From Taxillus chinensis (Eukaryota; Streptophyta; Magnoliopsida; Santalales; Loranthaceae): 64,000 bases of DNA. This document shows, piece after piece, positions 1 to 10,753 of the stretch (the first letter of the stretch is position 1; each line of letters starts with the position of its first letter). The stretch spans positions 49,709,609 through 49,773,608 of the forward strand of contig CM042084.1 of NCBI GenBank assembly GCA_023512835.1. Reading direction: 5' to 3'. A program made the position numbers and the translations under genes. Below the pieces are notes generated by a model that saw nothing but the letters and a program-made list of their open reading frames with translations, made no database searches and was not told the origin of the DNA.

Positions 1-664
1 TCCTATCCTCTACGCTAGACACCTTCCAACGACGCGAACCACCACGCAACAGCCCGGAGATCCTCTCTCTCTCTCTCTCTCTCTTGGCGAAGCACACGCA
101 GCAAGGAAGAACACAAGAACCCTAAATTCAAACTCAAGCCCTCCTTATATAGACACTACCCACATCAAAACGACGTAGTTTTGATTAAGTAAACCCAGGA
201 TCAAAACGACGTAGTTTTGATCACACAAGTTAGCACCTTTCCGCACCCATATAGGCCAAAATACTCGAGAATTTCAACATGGTCCTTTGGAGAAAGATCA
301 TTAGAATGTCAAAACCAAGGGAACCATGCAAAAATATGGCTGCACGCCAATTTGCACGTGAATTCCCAATTCACGTGCAACTCCAAATGGACTCCAAATG
401 CTCTCAAACTTCACCCCTAGCCTCCTTGCATCATTTAGAAGACAATCACACTTGCACGTGAATTGGACCCATATCACGTGCACCTCACATACACGTCCGT
501 TTGGCCTGAAACTTCTGTGGTAGATAGAGGACATCATTCTAAGCATCTTTCCTTTTTGCACGTGAATTCATTTGAGCCCATTCACTAGGTCAAAATCTAG
601 AAAAACTCTACTCGAAGGCAAACCGTGACTAACTCGTGACTAACTTAAGGTACGGGTCCTTACA
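1..664 (-). repeat. G1 3' LTR, partial
   Basis: Matches 7396-8056 of the other LTR almost base for base, including the CT microsatellite, the TATA box and the G-box palindromes. It ends at CCTTACA (664), which on the element strand is the LTR start TGTAAGG. Differences are a few single-base indels, a variant stretch after the CT run (about 84-110) and CT-run length. The short frames inside are not genes. Confidence 0.92.
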
Positions 665-676
665 TCCTCTCCCCTT
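665..676 (-). other. G1 polypurine tract
   Basis: Directly next to the 3' LTR; on the element strand it reads AAGGGGAGAGGA, a standard plus-strand primer for reverse transcription. Confidence 0.85.
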
Positions 677-806
677 AAGACTTTTCGTCCTCGAAAAGAA
701 AAGGTGGAATGAAAGAAAACAATCACAACCAAAGCATAGGCCTCTAACACCCTCAAGCACAAATCACAAATTATTTCACACATTTATACACTCTACATGG
801 TCATAA

Positions 807-2147
807 CTAGTTGGGCAAGTACCTGATTATGTTGAAGTTTGATGCTTGCCCTCCTCCCCTCCTTCGAGTTGTTCGTCCTCGAACGGATCAGGATAATGAG
901 CACGCATCTCGGTCTCACGCTCCCGGGTCTCTTCCTCCAGCCCTCGGTGTTGCCACAACACCCGAACCAACGGAATAGTCTTACCTCGCAGCTGCTTTCG
1001 CGCTTATCGACAATACGAATGGGTGTCTCGACAACGGACACATCCTCTCCAAGATCCAGGGTACCCCAATCTAGCACGTGGGTGGGATCTCGGATGATAT
1101 TTCCTGCACTGGGATACATGGAAAACATTATGAACTCGCTCAAACGAGGTGGTAACGCCAACCTATAAGCAACAGGTCCAACTCTGCTCAAAATCTCGAA
1201 CGGTCCAATGTACCGAGGGGACAACTTGGACCCGGTCCCAAATCTCTTATGCCCTCTTCGTGGAGAAACACGAAGGAATACGTGGTCCCCACCAAAAACT
1301 CCAACGGTCGGCGTCGGCGATCTCGCATAAGACTTCATGCGCTCGAGCCGTAAGAAGGCGTTGCCGAATCAGGCTGAACTTTTGCCGTAGCCTCCTGGAC
1401 CAATTGAGGTCCTAACAAAGCTGCCTCTCCTTCGCTCGCCCAACATAATGGAGACCGACACGGACGGCCATACAATGCCTCAAACGGGGCCATCCCAATC
1501 GAAGGCCGGTAATCGTTATTATAGGCAAACTCCACCGAGGGAAGGTGGGAAGCCCATGATCCTCCAAAATCAAGTACACAAGCCCTCAACAAGTCTTCCA
1601 ATGTTTGAATGGTCCTCTCGGACTGACCATCGGTCTCGGGATGGAATGCGGTACTCAAATTAAGTCGGGTTCCCAATGCTTCCTGCAGACCTCCCCAAAA
1701 CCGGGATGTAAACCGCGCATCCCTATGTCGAAACAATAGACAAGGGCACTCCGTGCAAGCGGACAATCTCATCAACATACAACCGGCTTAACGTGCCGAT
1801 AGAGTCGCGCTCTCGAATTGCCAAGAAATGGGCTGACTTAGTCAAGCGGTCCACTATGACCCAAATCATGTCCTTCCTCCCAGAAGTGGTAGGAAGCCCG
1901 TCACGAAGTCCATGGTAATATGCTCCCACTTCCACTCGGCTACAAGGTAAAGGCCGCAATTGACCGGCGGGTCGTTGGTGTTCCCCTTCACTTGCTGACA
2001 GGTAAGGCACCTGGAAACAAACTCTGCTACACTCCGTTTCAGTCCCGGCCACCAGAACTGTGCGCGAACGGCATGATACATCTTAGTTCCTCCTGGATGT
2101 ACAGCCAAACGGGAATGATGAAACTCCCTCAGCACATCCTCACGCAA
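807..2147 (-). pseudogene. G1 integrase with C-terminal chromodomain (broken)
   Basis: Integrase inserts element cDNA into chromosomes; the chromodomain of chromoviruses is thought to steer it to heterochromatin. The zinc-binding N-terminus is at about 1990-2147, with two His followed by RCLTCQ. The catalytic core shows the first Asp in ITMDFVTG, the second region RDARFTSRFW and the Glu region DGQSERTIQTLEDLLR. A C-terminal stretch (GDHVFLRVSPRRG) leads to a chromodomain readable in two frames between about 860 and 1030 (PLVRVLWQHRGLEEE). The expected stop is at 807-809. At least four frame changes separate these blocks, so no full-length protein is possible. About 140 bp of non-coding sequence lies between this and the PPT. 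Confidence 0.88.
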
Positions 2148-2189
2148 GGGAGGTGGTACTATCAGACGCCCCGAAATTTCAGCTCATGC

Positions 2190-3855
2190 TCAACTCCTTC
2201 GTCCAGTCCTCGACAGCTCCCCGGCCTCTATCCGGGCCCGGATCACCTCACGGTCCACGTCGCTTAACTGTCCCTCACGGACACGCCGATACAACTCTGG
2301 TATCACAGTGAGAGGACACAGGATAGCTCCCTCACTGCTGAAAGCAGGTTGCACCTGAAGCACTGCCAACTGCTCCATCATTTTCCATTCTCTCATGGAA
2401 ACCTCAGCTTTCCCTTTCCTACTTAGCGCGTCGGCTACTAAATTTCCCTTCCCAGGCGTGTAGGAGAGTGTGAAGTCAAACATTTGCAGGTACTCGACCC
2501 ACCTCCGTTGGCGCAAATTTAGGTCCCTCTGGGGTGAAGATATATCGTAGGCTTTTGTGGTCGGTATATACCACAAACTTCTCTCCCACAGGTAATGTCG
2601 CCAAGACTTCGGGGCAAAAATAACTGCGCTAACTCCCGGTCGTGTGTTGGGTAGTTTTGCTCATGGGACTTCAAATGTCGCGAGCCATATGCTATGACTT
2701 GGCGTTCTTGCATCGAGAACACACCCCACCAACGCGAGACGCATCACAATACACCTCGAATGGCACTCCCTCTCCTGCGGTAGGCTCAACACCGGTGCGG
2801 TAGTCGGGCGAGTCTTCAACTCCTCGAATGCCTGCGGCACTTGTCCGTCCACTCGAATTTGGCTCCCTTCCGGGTAAGAGCTGTCATGGGCGCCGCCAAC
2901 CGAGAAAATCCTTCCACAAAACGCCGGTAATACCTGCCGGACCCAAGAAACTCCGGATCTCAAAAACATTTGTGGGCCTCTTCCAAGATGCTACGGACTC
3001 AATCTTGGTTGGGTCCACTCTAACTCCTTCGGCGGATACTACATGCCCAAGAAAATGCACCTCTCGCATCCGGAAGTCACACTTCTAAATTTAGCATACA
3101 AGTGATGATCTCGTAGTACCTGCAGCACCACGGCCAAGTGCTCCTCATGCTCGGCTTGGGTTTTGGAGTACACAAGGATGTCGTCCAATGAATACCACCA
3201 CGAAGGAATCCAAGTATGGGGCAAACACCCGATTCATTAGATGCATGAACACAAAGAGTGCGTTCGTGAGCCCAAAAGGCATCACTAGCCACTCATAGTG
3301 TCCGTACCGCACCTGGAACGCCGTCTTAGGGATGTCTTCGCTCCTGACCCTCAATTGATGATATCCCGAACGCAGATCGATTTTTGAGAACCATCGTGCT
3401 CCACTCACTGGTCGAATAAGTCATCAATCCGCGGCAAAGGGTACTTGTTCTTTACCGTTACTTGATTCAGCCTCTCTGATAATCAATGCAAAGTCGCAAC
3501 GAACCATCCGCCTTCTTAGCAAACAAGACCGGTGCACCCCAAGGTGAGGTACTAGGACGGATAAAACCTTTATCTCCCGGTTCCTTTATCCGCCTCGAAG
3601 CTCCCGCAACTCAACGAGGTCCCATCCGGTATGCTACTTGTGAGATGGGTCCCACCCCTGGCAACAGTTCAATCGTGAACTCGACACTTCGTGTGGAGGC
3701 AACTCCAACAACTCCCCAGGAAAGACATCCCGGAAATTCTCGACTACATCCGGCCACACCCTTTTCTCTAAGTTACCTTCCTCCTCAAAGGTTGGGGTGG
3801 CAAGCCTATGGGTAATATTGCCCCATGGCTCCCTCGTCGGTCCCGGCTCTCCCAA
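2190..3855 (-). pseudogene. G1 reverse transcriptase and RNase H (broken)
   Basis: RT copies the RNA into DNA and RNase H removes the template. The RT core shows [16 protein letters not shown] and [16 protein letters not shown] (about 3250-3400). The catalytic FIDD box near 3180 is present but crossed by a small insertion that shifts frame. The RNase H end reads YTPGKGNLVADALSRK (about 2400-2450), the usual Ty3/gypsy tether to integrase. Several single-base indels break the frame. The RT N-terminal half (3232-3800) is nearly identical to the Tekay segment in chimeric element E (60285-60836). Confidence 0.88.
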
Positions 3856-3869
3856 CGATCCCTATCCCA

Positions 3870-4262
3870 TTCACCCACTAGGGTACAGGAAGATCCCTTG
3901 GGTGTAGTAAACGATACTCGCCGCCTATAACGATCCAATCTTAGCCTGAAAGGCCATCAACCGATCCATCCCCGGAATCAAACTAAAGGTCCTCATGGGC
4001 ATTACATACAAATCAAATGAGAGGTCAACCTCTCCTATCGTAAGCGCACACTCTCGACACATTTGGTGGATCAACTCCACTCCTCCCATTGGGGACTCGA
4101 CCCTCGAGGTCTATCGGCCTCCACACAATCAAGTCCAAGGCTCTCCACCAAGGACTTAGCAATCAGGGAGCACGAAGCTCCGGTATCAAACAATGCAAAG
4201 AACAACAGTCAAGGGATATTAAAATAGTACCTCGAACCACCGAAGGTCCAGGCTCCACCTTC
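3870..4262 (-). pseudogene. G1 aspartic protease region (broken)
   Basis: Retroviral-type aspartic protease cuts the Gag-Pol polyprotein. Reading the minus strand, the active-site motif ALFDTGASCSL lies at about 4160-4205, followed by LGLDCVEADRP; the protein then continues toward RT. D-T-G is intact. Frame changes flank it, so it is not part of an unbroken polyprotein. It lies between gag and RT as expected. Confidence 0.75.
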
Positions 4263-5647
4263 CTCGGAGGGTGATGGTAATTCCTCCATTTCACTTGGTC
4301 TTGGTAAGCGCGAACACCCCGCCTTGGCCTGCCCCACCACTAGCCTCACTTGCCTTCCCTTTGCTCCTGTGCTTCCACCGGGACGCCCCTCCGATCCTCC
4401 TTGTGGTTGCCTCTCCCCCCGTGGCCTAGTGTGACCGGAACCAGCCCGACCGGGCCCGCCACGAATGTGCTGGCTTAGGGGTCGGGGCCTGAAATTGGGT
4501 CCCACCCTGCTCCCTTGTGCTAAGCTTCCAGCCTCCCCGGGTCGCTCCCCTTGCCGAAACACACCTTGCTGATGTGTCCCACCTTCCCACGGCTATGACA
4601 CGTCAAGTCTGTTTGGGCACTCACGTTTGACGTGCCCTGACAGCCACAACAGTACACCCGCTTGGGAAGTTCCCCGGCAGACCCTGTCCTCCAAGGTAAC
4701 GGGATCCGGGCGGAGCCATTGAAGCTTGGCCCCCATCCTTGGGAAAAGTCCCACTCCCGGGCTCAACCTTCGCCTCTTGGTATCACCGTGCTTGTCGCGC
4801 GCTTTGCCCCATCCGCTCCTGGTGAGCCTGTCTTCCCTCCTCTAATCCTCTCTCAACAATCTTGGCGGTGTCCACGACTTCAAACATAGGTCTTCGGTCG
4901 CAACATCTCCACCCTTTGCTTCAGGGCAGGTTTGAGACCCATGGTAAACTTATGGGCCTTCGGGTCCTCCCTTGATATTGCTTCCGGAGCAAACCGACTC
5001 AGCCCTCGGAAATCTCGCTCATACTCGCTCTTCGAGCGCGATCCCTGTTTCTTGCCGTCCGAACTCCTCCCGCTTCTGCCACCGCAATGACTCGGGAAAG
5101 AACTCCTCATGGAACAGCTGGAGGAACTCGTTCCAGGCCATGGTCTCCATGTCCCGGCTTCCTGAGATGCTAAGCCACCATTCCAAGGCTTCCTCCTCCA
5201 ACTGCCGGACTGCTAGTCTCACTTTGTCTTCCTCCCGGGGTCGAAGAAAGGAGAACACATGCTCGATCCGCCGCAGCCGGTGCTGCGCTCCTAGAGGTTC
5301 GGTTCCTCCCTTGAACCTTGGTGGATGTTCCTTTCGGAACCGTGTCAACACGTCTCCCTCTTCCCGCCTCACCGGCACTTCCTGCCTACACGGAGGTTCT
5401 CGCCTCACGGGGTGGAGAGGGTGGCACCGCCTGTCGTGCCATCATCTCCTGACGCACCTCGTTTAGGATCTCTCCCCCGAGGTCCTCACGCATGCTCGCA
5501 CGTTCTCACTTAGGGCCCGGACTTGGGCCATGATCCGCTCCGGGGGATCATCGCCCTCTACACGCTGTCCTCTTCCCTCTCCAAAGACGGGCAGAAAGAT
5601 TCATCTTCTACAGCTGGAGTAGCTCGGGTTACTCTCCTAGGAGGCAT
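4263..5647 (-). pseudogene. G1 gag (broken)
   Basis: Gag forms the virus-like particle that packages the RNA. The likely start is the ATG at 5647 (MPPRRVTRATPAV). The retrotransposon-gag domain runs about 4890-5410 (HPPRFKGGTEP near its start, ALEWWLSI and FFPESLRWQKREEF within it, then EYERDFRGLSRFAPEA). A CCHC zinc knuckle is recognisable at about 4590-4660 (GCQGHVKREC). Length is normal for Tekay gag, but at least two frameshifts break it. The equivalent region in element C is at 42199-42427 and 14400-14962. Confidence 0.85.
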
Positions 5648-6077
5648 CGTCTACATAATTTAAACCAAACTAGGATCAGCTTCCCCTCAAGCTCTCCACA
5701 CCCTCATCCCCATGGGCCATGAGGTACTCAAGCAACATCTTACATTTAAACACACAGAAAGTCACGAAGTACACAGGAGCCTATTCATAGCAACAAGTCT
5801 CACGGAAAATCACCGAATTTCACAGCAACAAGTTTCGAGCAACATAGCATGTCCAATCACAATACTCATACAAAATTAAACTAGTGCCCTAATGCCAACG
5901 CATGTATGCACCCTCAACCCAAATGCAAGTGCCCTACTCCTTGGTCCAACTACCCCCGAGTACACCCTGAAAACCAGATAGGACCACGTTGATCGGGCGT
6001 GTCCTATACGCCTCCCTAAGAGTCTCGAAGCGGCCAGGCCTCCCCACTATCCTAGGTCCACTAGACCATGAACTATC
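5648..6077 (-). other. G1 untranslated leader between PBS and gag
   Basis: About 430 bp between the primer-binding site and the gag ATG. It is A/C-rich with no convincing ORF; it would carry packaging signals, but none can be recognised. Confidence 0.6.
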
Positions 6078-6089
6078 GCTCCGATACCA
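6078..6089 (-). other. G1 primer-binding site, initiator tRNA-Met type
   Basis: The element strand reads TGGTATCGGAGC, three bases from the LTR. It is one base off the common plant iMet PBS TGGTATCAGAGC and identical to the PBS of copia D (9657-9668). Confidence 0.9.
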
Positions 6090-6092
6090 TAT

Positions 6093-8056
6093 TGTCACGC
6101 CCCAATTTCCTTCCACCGGAAAAGGAGTAGTGACTGCCCATGCCCGCACCCGAAGGGACAAGGGGTTGGTGCAAGCACCTTAAAAGGACCTCTAGCACGG
6201 GTCTTGTCCCAAACCTGCATAATCAGGCCAACATGCCAAGGGGCATGCTCCCGCTCCCAAACCATGCACACAAACACAAATTGAATAACAACACCTCATT
6301 TTATTTCATTTCAAAGGCTAAATGTTTATTACAACCCGGTCGGGGAAAAACCCCTATAAAGCCATAAATAAAACCAAACCAAAATCCAAACACATAAAAC
6401 CAAAGTACAACAAGGAAATAATATAAAACTTTCGGCCCTCAGGGGCCTAGCTCCTCGGCCTTCACCTACCGCCCGCTAAACCCCGCAAAAGAATCGGTTT
6501 ATAGGAGGGGTGAGCAAACCACGGCTCGTAGGGGATCCGGTCTCCCCAGGACCCGTCCCATCGTACAACATGCATGATATGTGTATGCTTGTGCTCGTGT
6601 CGTGCCTAAGGCTAAAAGCAAGGAACATCACCCAAGAAACACTCTTTACCCGAACCCGCACCGAAGGGCGGAGGACACCCCGCCACCACGGCGACATGAC
6701 ATACCACATTCGGCGAATGTTGCATGGACACCAATGCAACATTTTCCACCCGAGTCGATATGGTCAACCACCTCCTCGGGCGCCATATCTACCCTCAGGA
6801 ATGGGTGTAGACTTAGCCCACCGTCGTGAGTGCTACACCGAGACTCAGGACCACGTCCCGGCCAAATCTCAAAGGGGTCCAGCTATTGTGCCTGGCCCAA
6901 ATCTCGCTTCGGTCTCAAACAGACCAACGAACGGCATAACATTACATCTCAACATGTAAGCTCAAGACAAAGATTTACACTTTATCTCGAAGGACTAACA
7001 TGGTCGAGATACAAGCCACACACATCAGCCTCACAGGCTTAAAATCAAATACAAATCAAGCACAAGACACACCGGTCGCACAGGCATATCATTAAACACC
7101 CATATACCAGGTCCCACGGGCATTATATTGAATACATGGCATGCAGCCTCACAGACATTTCATCAAACACATAGTGTGCGGGCCTCACAGACATTTCATC
7201 AAACACATAGTGGGCATAAACAAACCCCAGAAAATCCTCAGGCCAAATTAACATCAGAATCAACAAAACATGCCACTTGAAGGCCAACATCCATATAGGA
7301 GATCACACCTTATTGGATTTACATATATATATAGGTGTATATCCTAAAACGAGAGGGGAGTTAGGAAGAACATAAATCCCTACCTCGGGCTCTTGTCCTA
7401 TCCTCTACGCTAGACACCTTCCAACGACGCGAACCACCACGGCAACAGCCCGGAGATCCTCTCTCTCTCTCTCTCTCTCTCCGGCGGCAGCAGCAGCAGG
7501 GAAGAACACAAGAACCCTAAATTCAAACTCAAGCCCTCCTTATATAGACACTACCCACATCAAAACGACGTAGTTTTGATTAAGTAAACCCAGGATCAAA
7601 ACGACGTAGTTTTGATCACACAAGTTAGCACCTTTCCGCACCCATATAGGCCAAAATACTCAGAATTTCAACATGGTCCTTTGGAGAAAGATCATTAGAA
7701 TGTCAAAACCAAGGGAACCATGCAAAAATATGGCTGCACGCCAATTTGCACGTGAATTCCCAATTCACGTGCAACTCCAAATGGACTCCAAATGCTCTCA
7801 AACTTCACCCCTAGCCTCCTTGCATCATTTAGAAGACAATCACACTTGCACGTGAATTGGACCCATATCACGTGCACCTCACATACACGTCCGTTTGGCC
7901 TGAAACTTCGTGGTAGATAGAGGACATCATTCTAAGCATCTTTCCTTTTGCACGTGAATTCATTTGAGCCCATTCACTAGGTCAAAATCTAGAAAAACTC
8001 TACTCGAAGGCAAAACCGTGACTAACGTGACTAACTTAAGGTACGGGTCCTTACAA
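6093..8056 (-). repeat. G1 5' LTR, complete (1964 bp)
   Basis: On the plus strand it begins TGTCACGCCCC after the PBS and ends GGGTCCTTACA at 8056, so it has TG...CA ends. It holds the promoter at 7535-7880, a CT run at 7459-7480, and U5 toward 6093. Related LTRs in the window start or end the same way: 10754 (TGTCACGCCCG), 50126 (TGTCACGCCCCC) and, reversed, 57706 (TGTAAGGACCC). Confidence 0.93.
7535..7880 (-). promoter_or_regulatory. LTR promoter: TATA box, ACGT palindromes and G-box palindrome
   Basis: On the element strand TCTATATAAGG (about 7538-7547) is a good TATA box. Upstream of it are two perfect inverted repeats with a CGACGTAG centre (7559-7580 and 7594-7617). Further upstream is a 29-bp inverted repeat (7746-7774) with 13-bp arms TTGCACGTGAATT around CCC, each arm carrying the G-box CACGTG. 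Two more CACGTG sites lie at about 7848-7874. G-boxes and ACGT cores are binding sites of plant bZIP and bHLH factors. The same array is in the 3' LTR (about 140-475). Confidence 0.75.
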
Positions 8057-9654
8057 TAGTAACCAAACTTATATAACTCGAAGCCCGTAGAACCGTAGAG
8101 TCCCTAGAGCACTTATGCCGCTTAACAAAACTTAAAGTACCGCTAGACTCGTAGACTCAAGGGTTGTAGAGTCGTAGCCTTAAAACACCGTTAAGAAAAT
8201 AGGCCTCGCAGACTCGTAGGTCGAGGGTCGAAGAGTCGAAGCCAAAAACACTGACCAACTAAAATGAAATCGAACTCGAGAGTCATAGACACAAGGGATA
8301 CGGAAATTTAAAGAACTTGTCGACACATCACGGACTCGAAGATCATGAGGGCCGAGAGTTATAGGTGAAGGGTCGGGCCATAGAGTCAAAGACTCGTTGA
8401 ATACGGAAACTCGGTGCATGAGCAACTACGAAAGACTAAGGAAGAAATGTAGAGTCTAAGACTCGTAGAGTCGAAGATTTCCAAGGTCGAAGACTCGTAA
8501 AGTCGAAGAGCCTCTTAGTCAAGTAAAATAAACCGAGAGACCCGAAGGTCGTAGACCCGCAGAGTTAGGGTCGTAGACTGCAGTGTAATAACGGGTAGAT
8601 TAGGCGCACTACGAAGAAGTCACTCTAAGAGCCATTAGGATTTTCGTAGACTCGTAGAGTCATAGACTTACGATTAATAGAGTGACACAAAAGACTTAAT
8701 CTAACTCGAACTCTAGCCTCGAAGACTCGAAGATATGTGAGTCGTAGACTCGCAGATATCAACACCGTAAAGCCTGAAGCAAACTTCCACAACTTCGACA
8801 GCTCTAACCGAAACCTTCGAGTTACCAAACCTACGAGGCATCCACCTTTAAGGCATACTTACAACCCTAAGCATATTCACTTAGCGATATCTTCAGGTAG
8901 GGTTTGTACAGTAAGCCTGCGCCGTCTCGAGCAGTTGGAGCGCAGTTAATGTCACATTAATTGTTGCCAACTACCCTCCATGGATGAATGGCCAAGATTG
9001 ATCACGAAGTATGGGCATGCAAGCTGCAAGAAGATGGGCAACAGATCTGCAAATCAGAGCGGATCGACCCATCCCCCGACATCCCGCATATCCGGTGGCG
9101 GGAAGTCGGTCTCTCGAAATGGACAACTAGGCGCACAACAAACTAAACTTAAAATATATATATCTCTCTCACACTTAACGACAAAAATTAGGAGTTAGCC
9201 TCTTTCTTTGAAAGCGTGGAATACACAGAGCACAAGATAAGGGATTCGGACATACATTAAAATAATCATCTTTTTGCAAAATTCAAGCAAGAGAGTTCCA
9301 ACGCAAGAGAGAGAGACTCTAAGAGAACAAACTTCCAAGTGCTGTGCGCCGCGTTTGATCCATTATACTCTCTTGTTCATCCAAGATATAGCACGATCAT
9401 TGAGTCTCTTCTTCATGTTGTTTCCCACAATCCAAACTATCTTAGAGCATTCCTATTACATCTGAGATCTGTTCAGCAAAGAACATTTACTCCTATCTCA
9501 GATTTGTCTGATAGTTCATTACGTCTCACATCACTCACATTACTACTGTCGTCTTCTCCATCCATACTTCCACGTAGTCATCCATTTAGAATAGACGAAG
9601 AGAGTCTATTCACCCACCCCCCCCCCCGCCTCTAGACTCACTTTGGGACATACA
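8057..9654 (+). repeat. D 5' LTR, 3' portion
   Basis: Aligns along its length with 46231-47863. It is dense in alternating GACTC and GAGTC boxes (about 8090-8760) and has a TATA-rich stretch near 9150. It ends GGGACATACA just before the PBS. Its first ~300 bp are separated by the G1 insertion and lie outside the window. A C-run at about 9614-9627 is near the end. Confidence 0.9.
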
Positions 9655-9656
9655 AT

Positions 9657-9668
9657 TGGTATCGGAGC
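9657..9668 (+). other. D primer-binding site, initiator tRNA-Met type
   Basis: TGGTATCGGAGC two bases after the LTR end, the usual distance for plant copia elements. Confidence 0.9.
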
Positions 9669-9697
9669 AAGTTCTACAATTCTATAGAGAACCCTAA

Positions 9698-10753
9698 ATG
9701 GCCGACATGGATTCCAAGACGGTGCGGCTCCGGCTCCCGAGCAAGCTCCGGTCTCTATGAGGAACTTGAAGCAGTCATGTTCCAGAAAAGGAGCAACTGG
9801 AGACCAGGAGCAGGAAGAACCGAGTATCGGTAGCAACAAAAAAGAACAAGAAGACTTCTACGACATCCTGCCTGGCTCATCCTCCCAAGTTTCGATGTGC
9901 ACACCCACGCGCTTCTCCAAATGGAAAGTGAGAATGAGAGCACACCTAGACATGCTTGACACCTATCTCTCGGGAAACAATAAAGAACGGGCCTTTCACC
10001 CTAAGGAGTATGCAACGAGGCCGGTTGATGACGAAAGACCTAGACAGCTAGTCTAAGGTGGAGCAAAGGAAAGTAAAGCTTGGCTTCAAGGGAAAAGCCA
10101 TACTTTTCTCTGCGCTCGATGACGACATGTTCACGGATGTGCGGGACTTAGAGACAAAGAAAGGAGGTATGGGAAAAGCTATGTCTCATCTACGAAAGAG
10201 ATGAACAAATACAGGACAACAAGATATCCATGCTCAAGTAGGAGTATGAAGCCTTCAAATGTGAACCGAAGGAGTCACCTGGACGATATCTACAAATGGT
10301 TCACGGGACTGATTCAACGGATGAAGACGTACCATGTCGAGATCTCTCGAAGGACAAAAATGATAAATTTCCGAGATCTCTACCTTTGAGACTATCGATA
10401 AAGACATCAGCTATCCGTCACTTGAAGGAATGGAAGACTTGTGCCTTGAAGCACCTTATGGGGACCTCAAGACGTTCGAGATGCAAAAAGAAGAACTTAA
10501 GGCATTTGAGAACCCTTCCAAGAAAAAGGAGAAGTCTGTGGCCTTTAAGGTGGCTGCTGAACTTAGGGAACCATCTTCCAAGAAGAAGAAGATGAAGCTG
10601 AAGAGCTTGACTCAGATACCACCTCAAATGAAGAGGTGGCGTTTCTGATCAAGAAACTGCTGAAAAGAAGGGGGAACTACAGGAGGAAAACAAGGCAGCC
10701 ATCCTCATCTTACTCCAAGGGTAAAGATAATGAGAAATTGCAGTGTTATCACT
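9698..10753 (+). pseudogene. D copia gag, truncated at the zinc knuckle
   Basis: The ATG at 9698 (MADMDSKTV) follows the PBS by about 30 bp. A copia gag core follows in another frame: RFSKWKVRMRAHLDMLDTYL (9930-9970), then KVKLGFKGKAILFSAL near 10075. A Lys/Glu-rich stretch (10480-10600) leads to EKLQCYH at 10735-10752, which is the start of a CCHC knuckle. There the reading is cut by a Tekay LTR starting TGTCACGCCCG. Several frameshifts are present. Gag would form the particle shell. The remainder of the knuckle and all of pol are missing. Confidence 0.75.

Larger units (their letters stand above)
1..8056 (-). mobile_element. Element G1: Tekay/Del-type chromovirus (Ty3/gypsy LTR retrotransposon), left end outside window
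   Basis: Read on the minus strand the order is 5' LTR (6093-8056), initiator-Met-type PBS, leader, gag, protease, RT, RNase H, integrase, chromodomain, PPT and a partial 3' LTR (1-664). This order, the chromodomain at the end of pol and the LTR end GGGCGTGACA are typical of Tekay/Del chromoviruses. It is inserted in the 5' LTR of copia element D: sequence from 8057 resumes D at the place matching 46231 of D's 3' LTR. ATAGT at 8057 is the likely right-hand copy of the TSD; the left copy is outside the window. The LTR pieces agree closely, so insertion seems recent, yet the coding region has many small frameshifts. Confidence 0.92.

Noticed and set aside
217..561. Short ORFs repeated at 217-561 and 7673-7877
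   Set aside because: They lie in the G1 LTR U3 and are identical because the LTRs are identical.
9606..9960. Minus-strand frames across the D LTR/gag boundary
   Set aside because: They cross the PBS and are antisense to gag.
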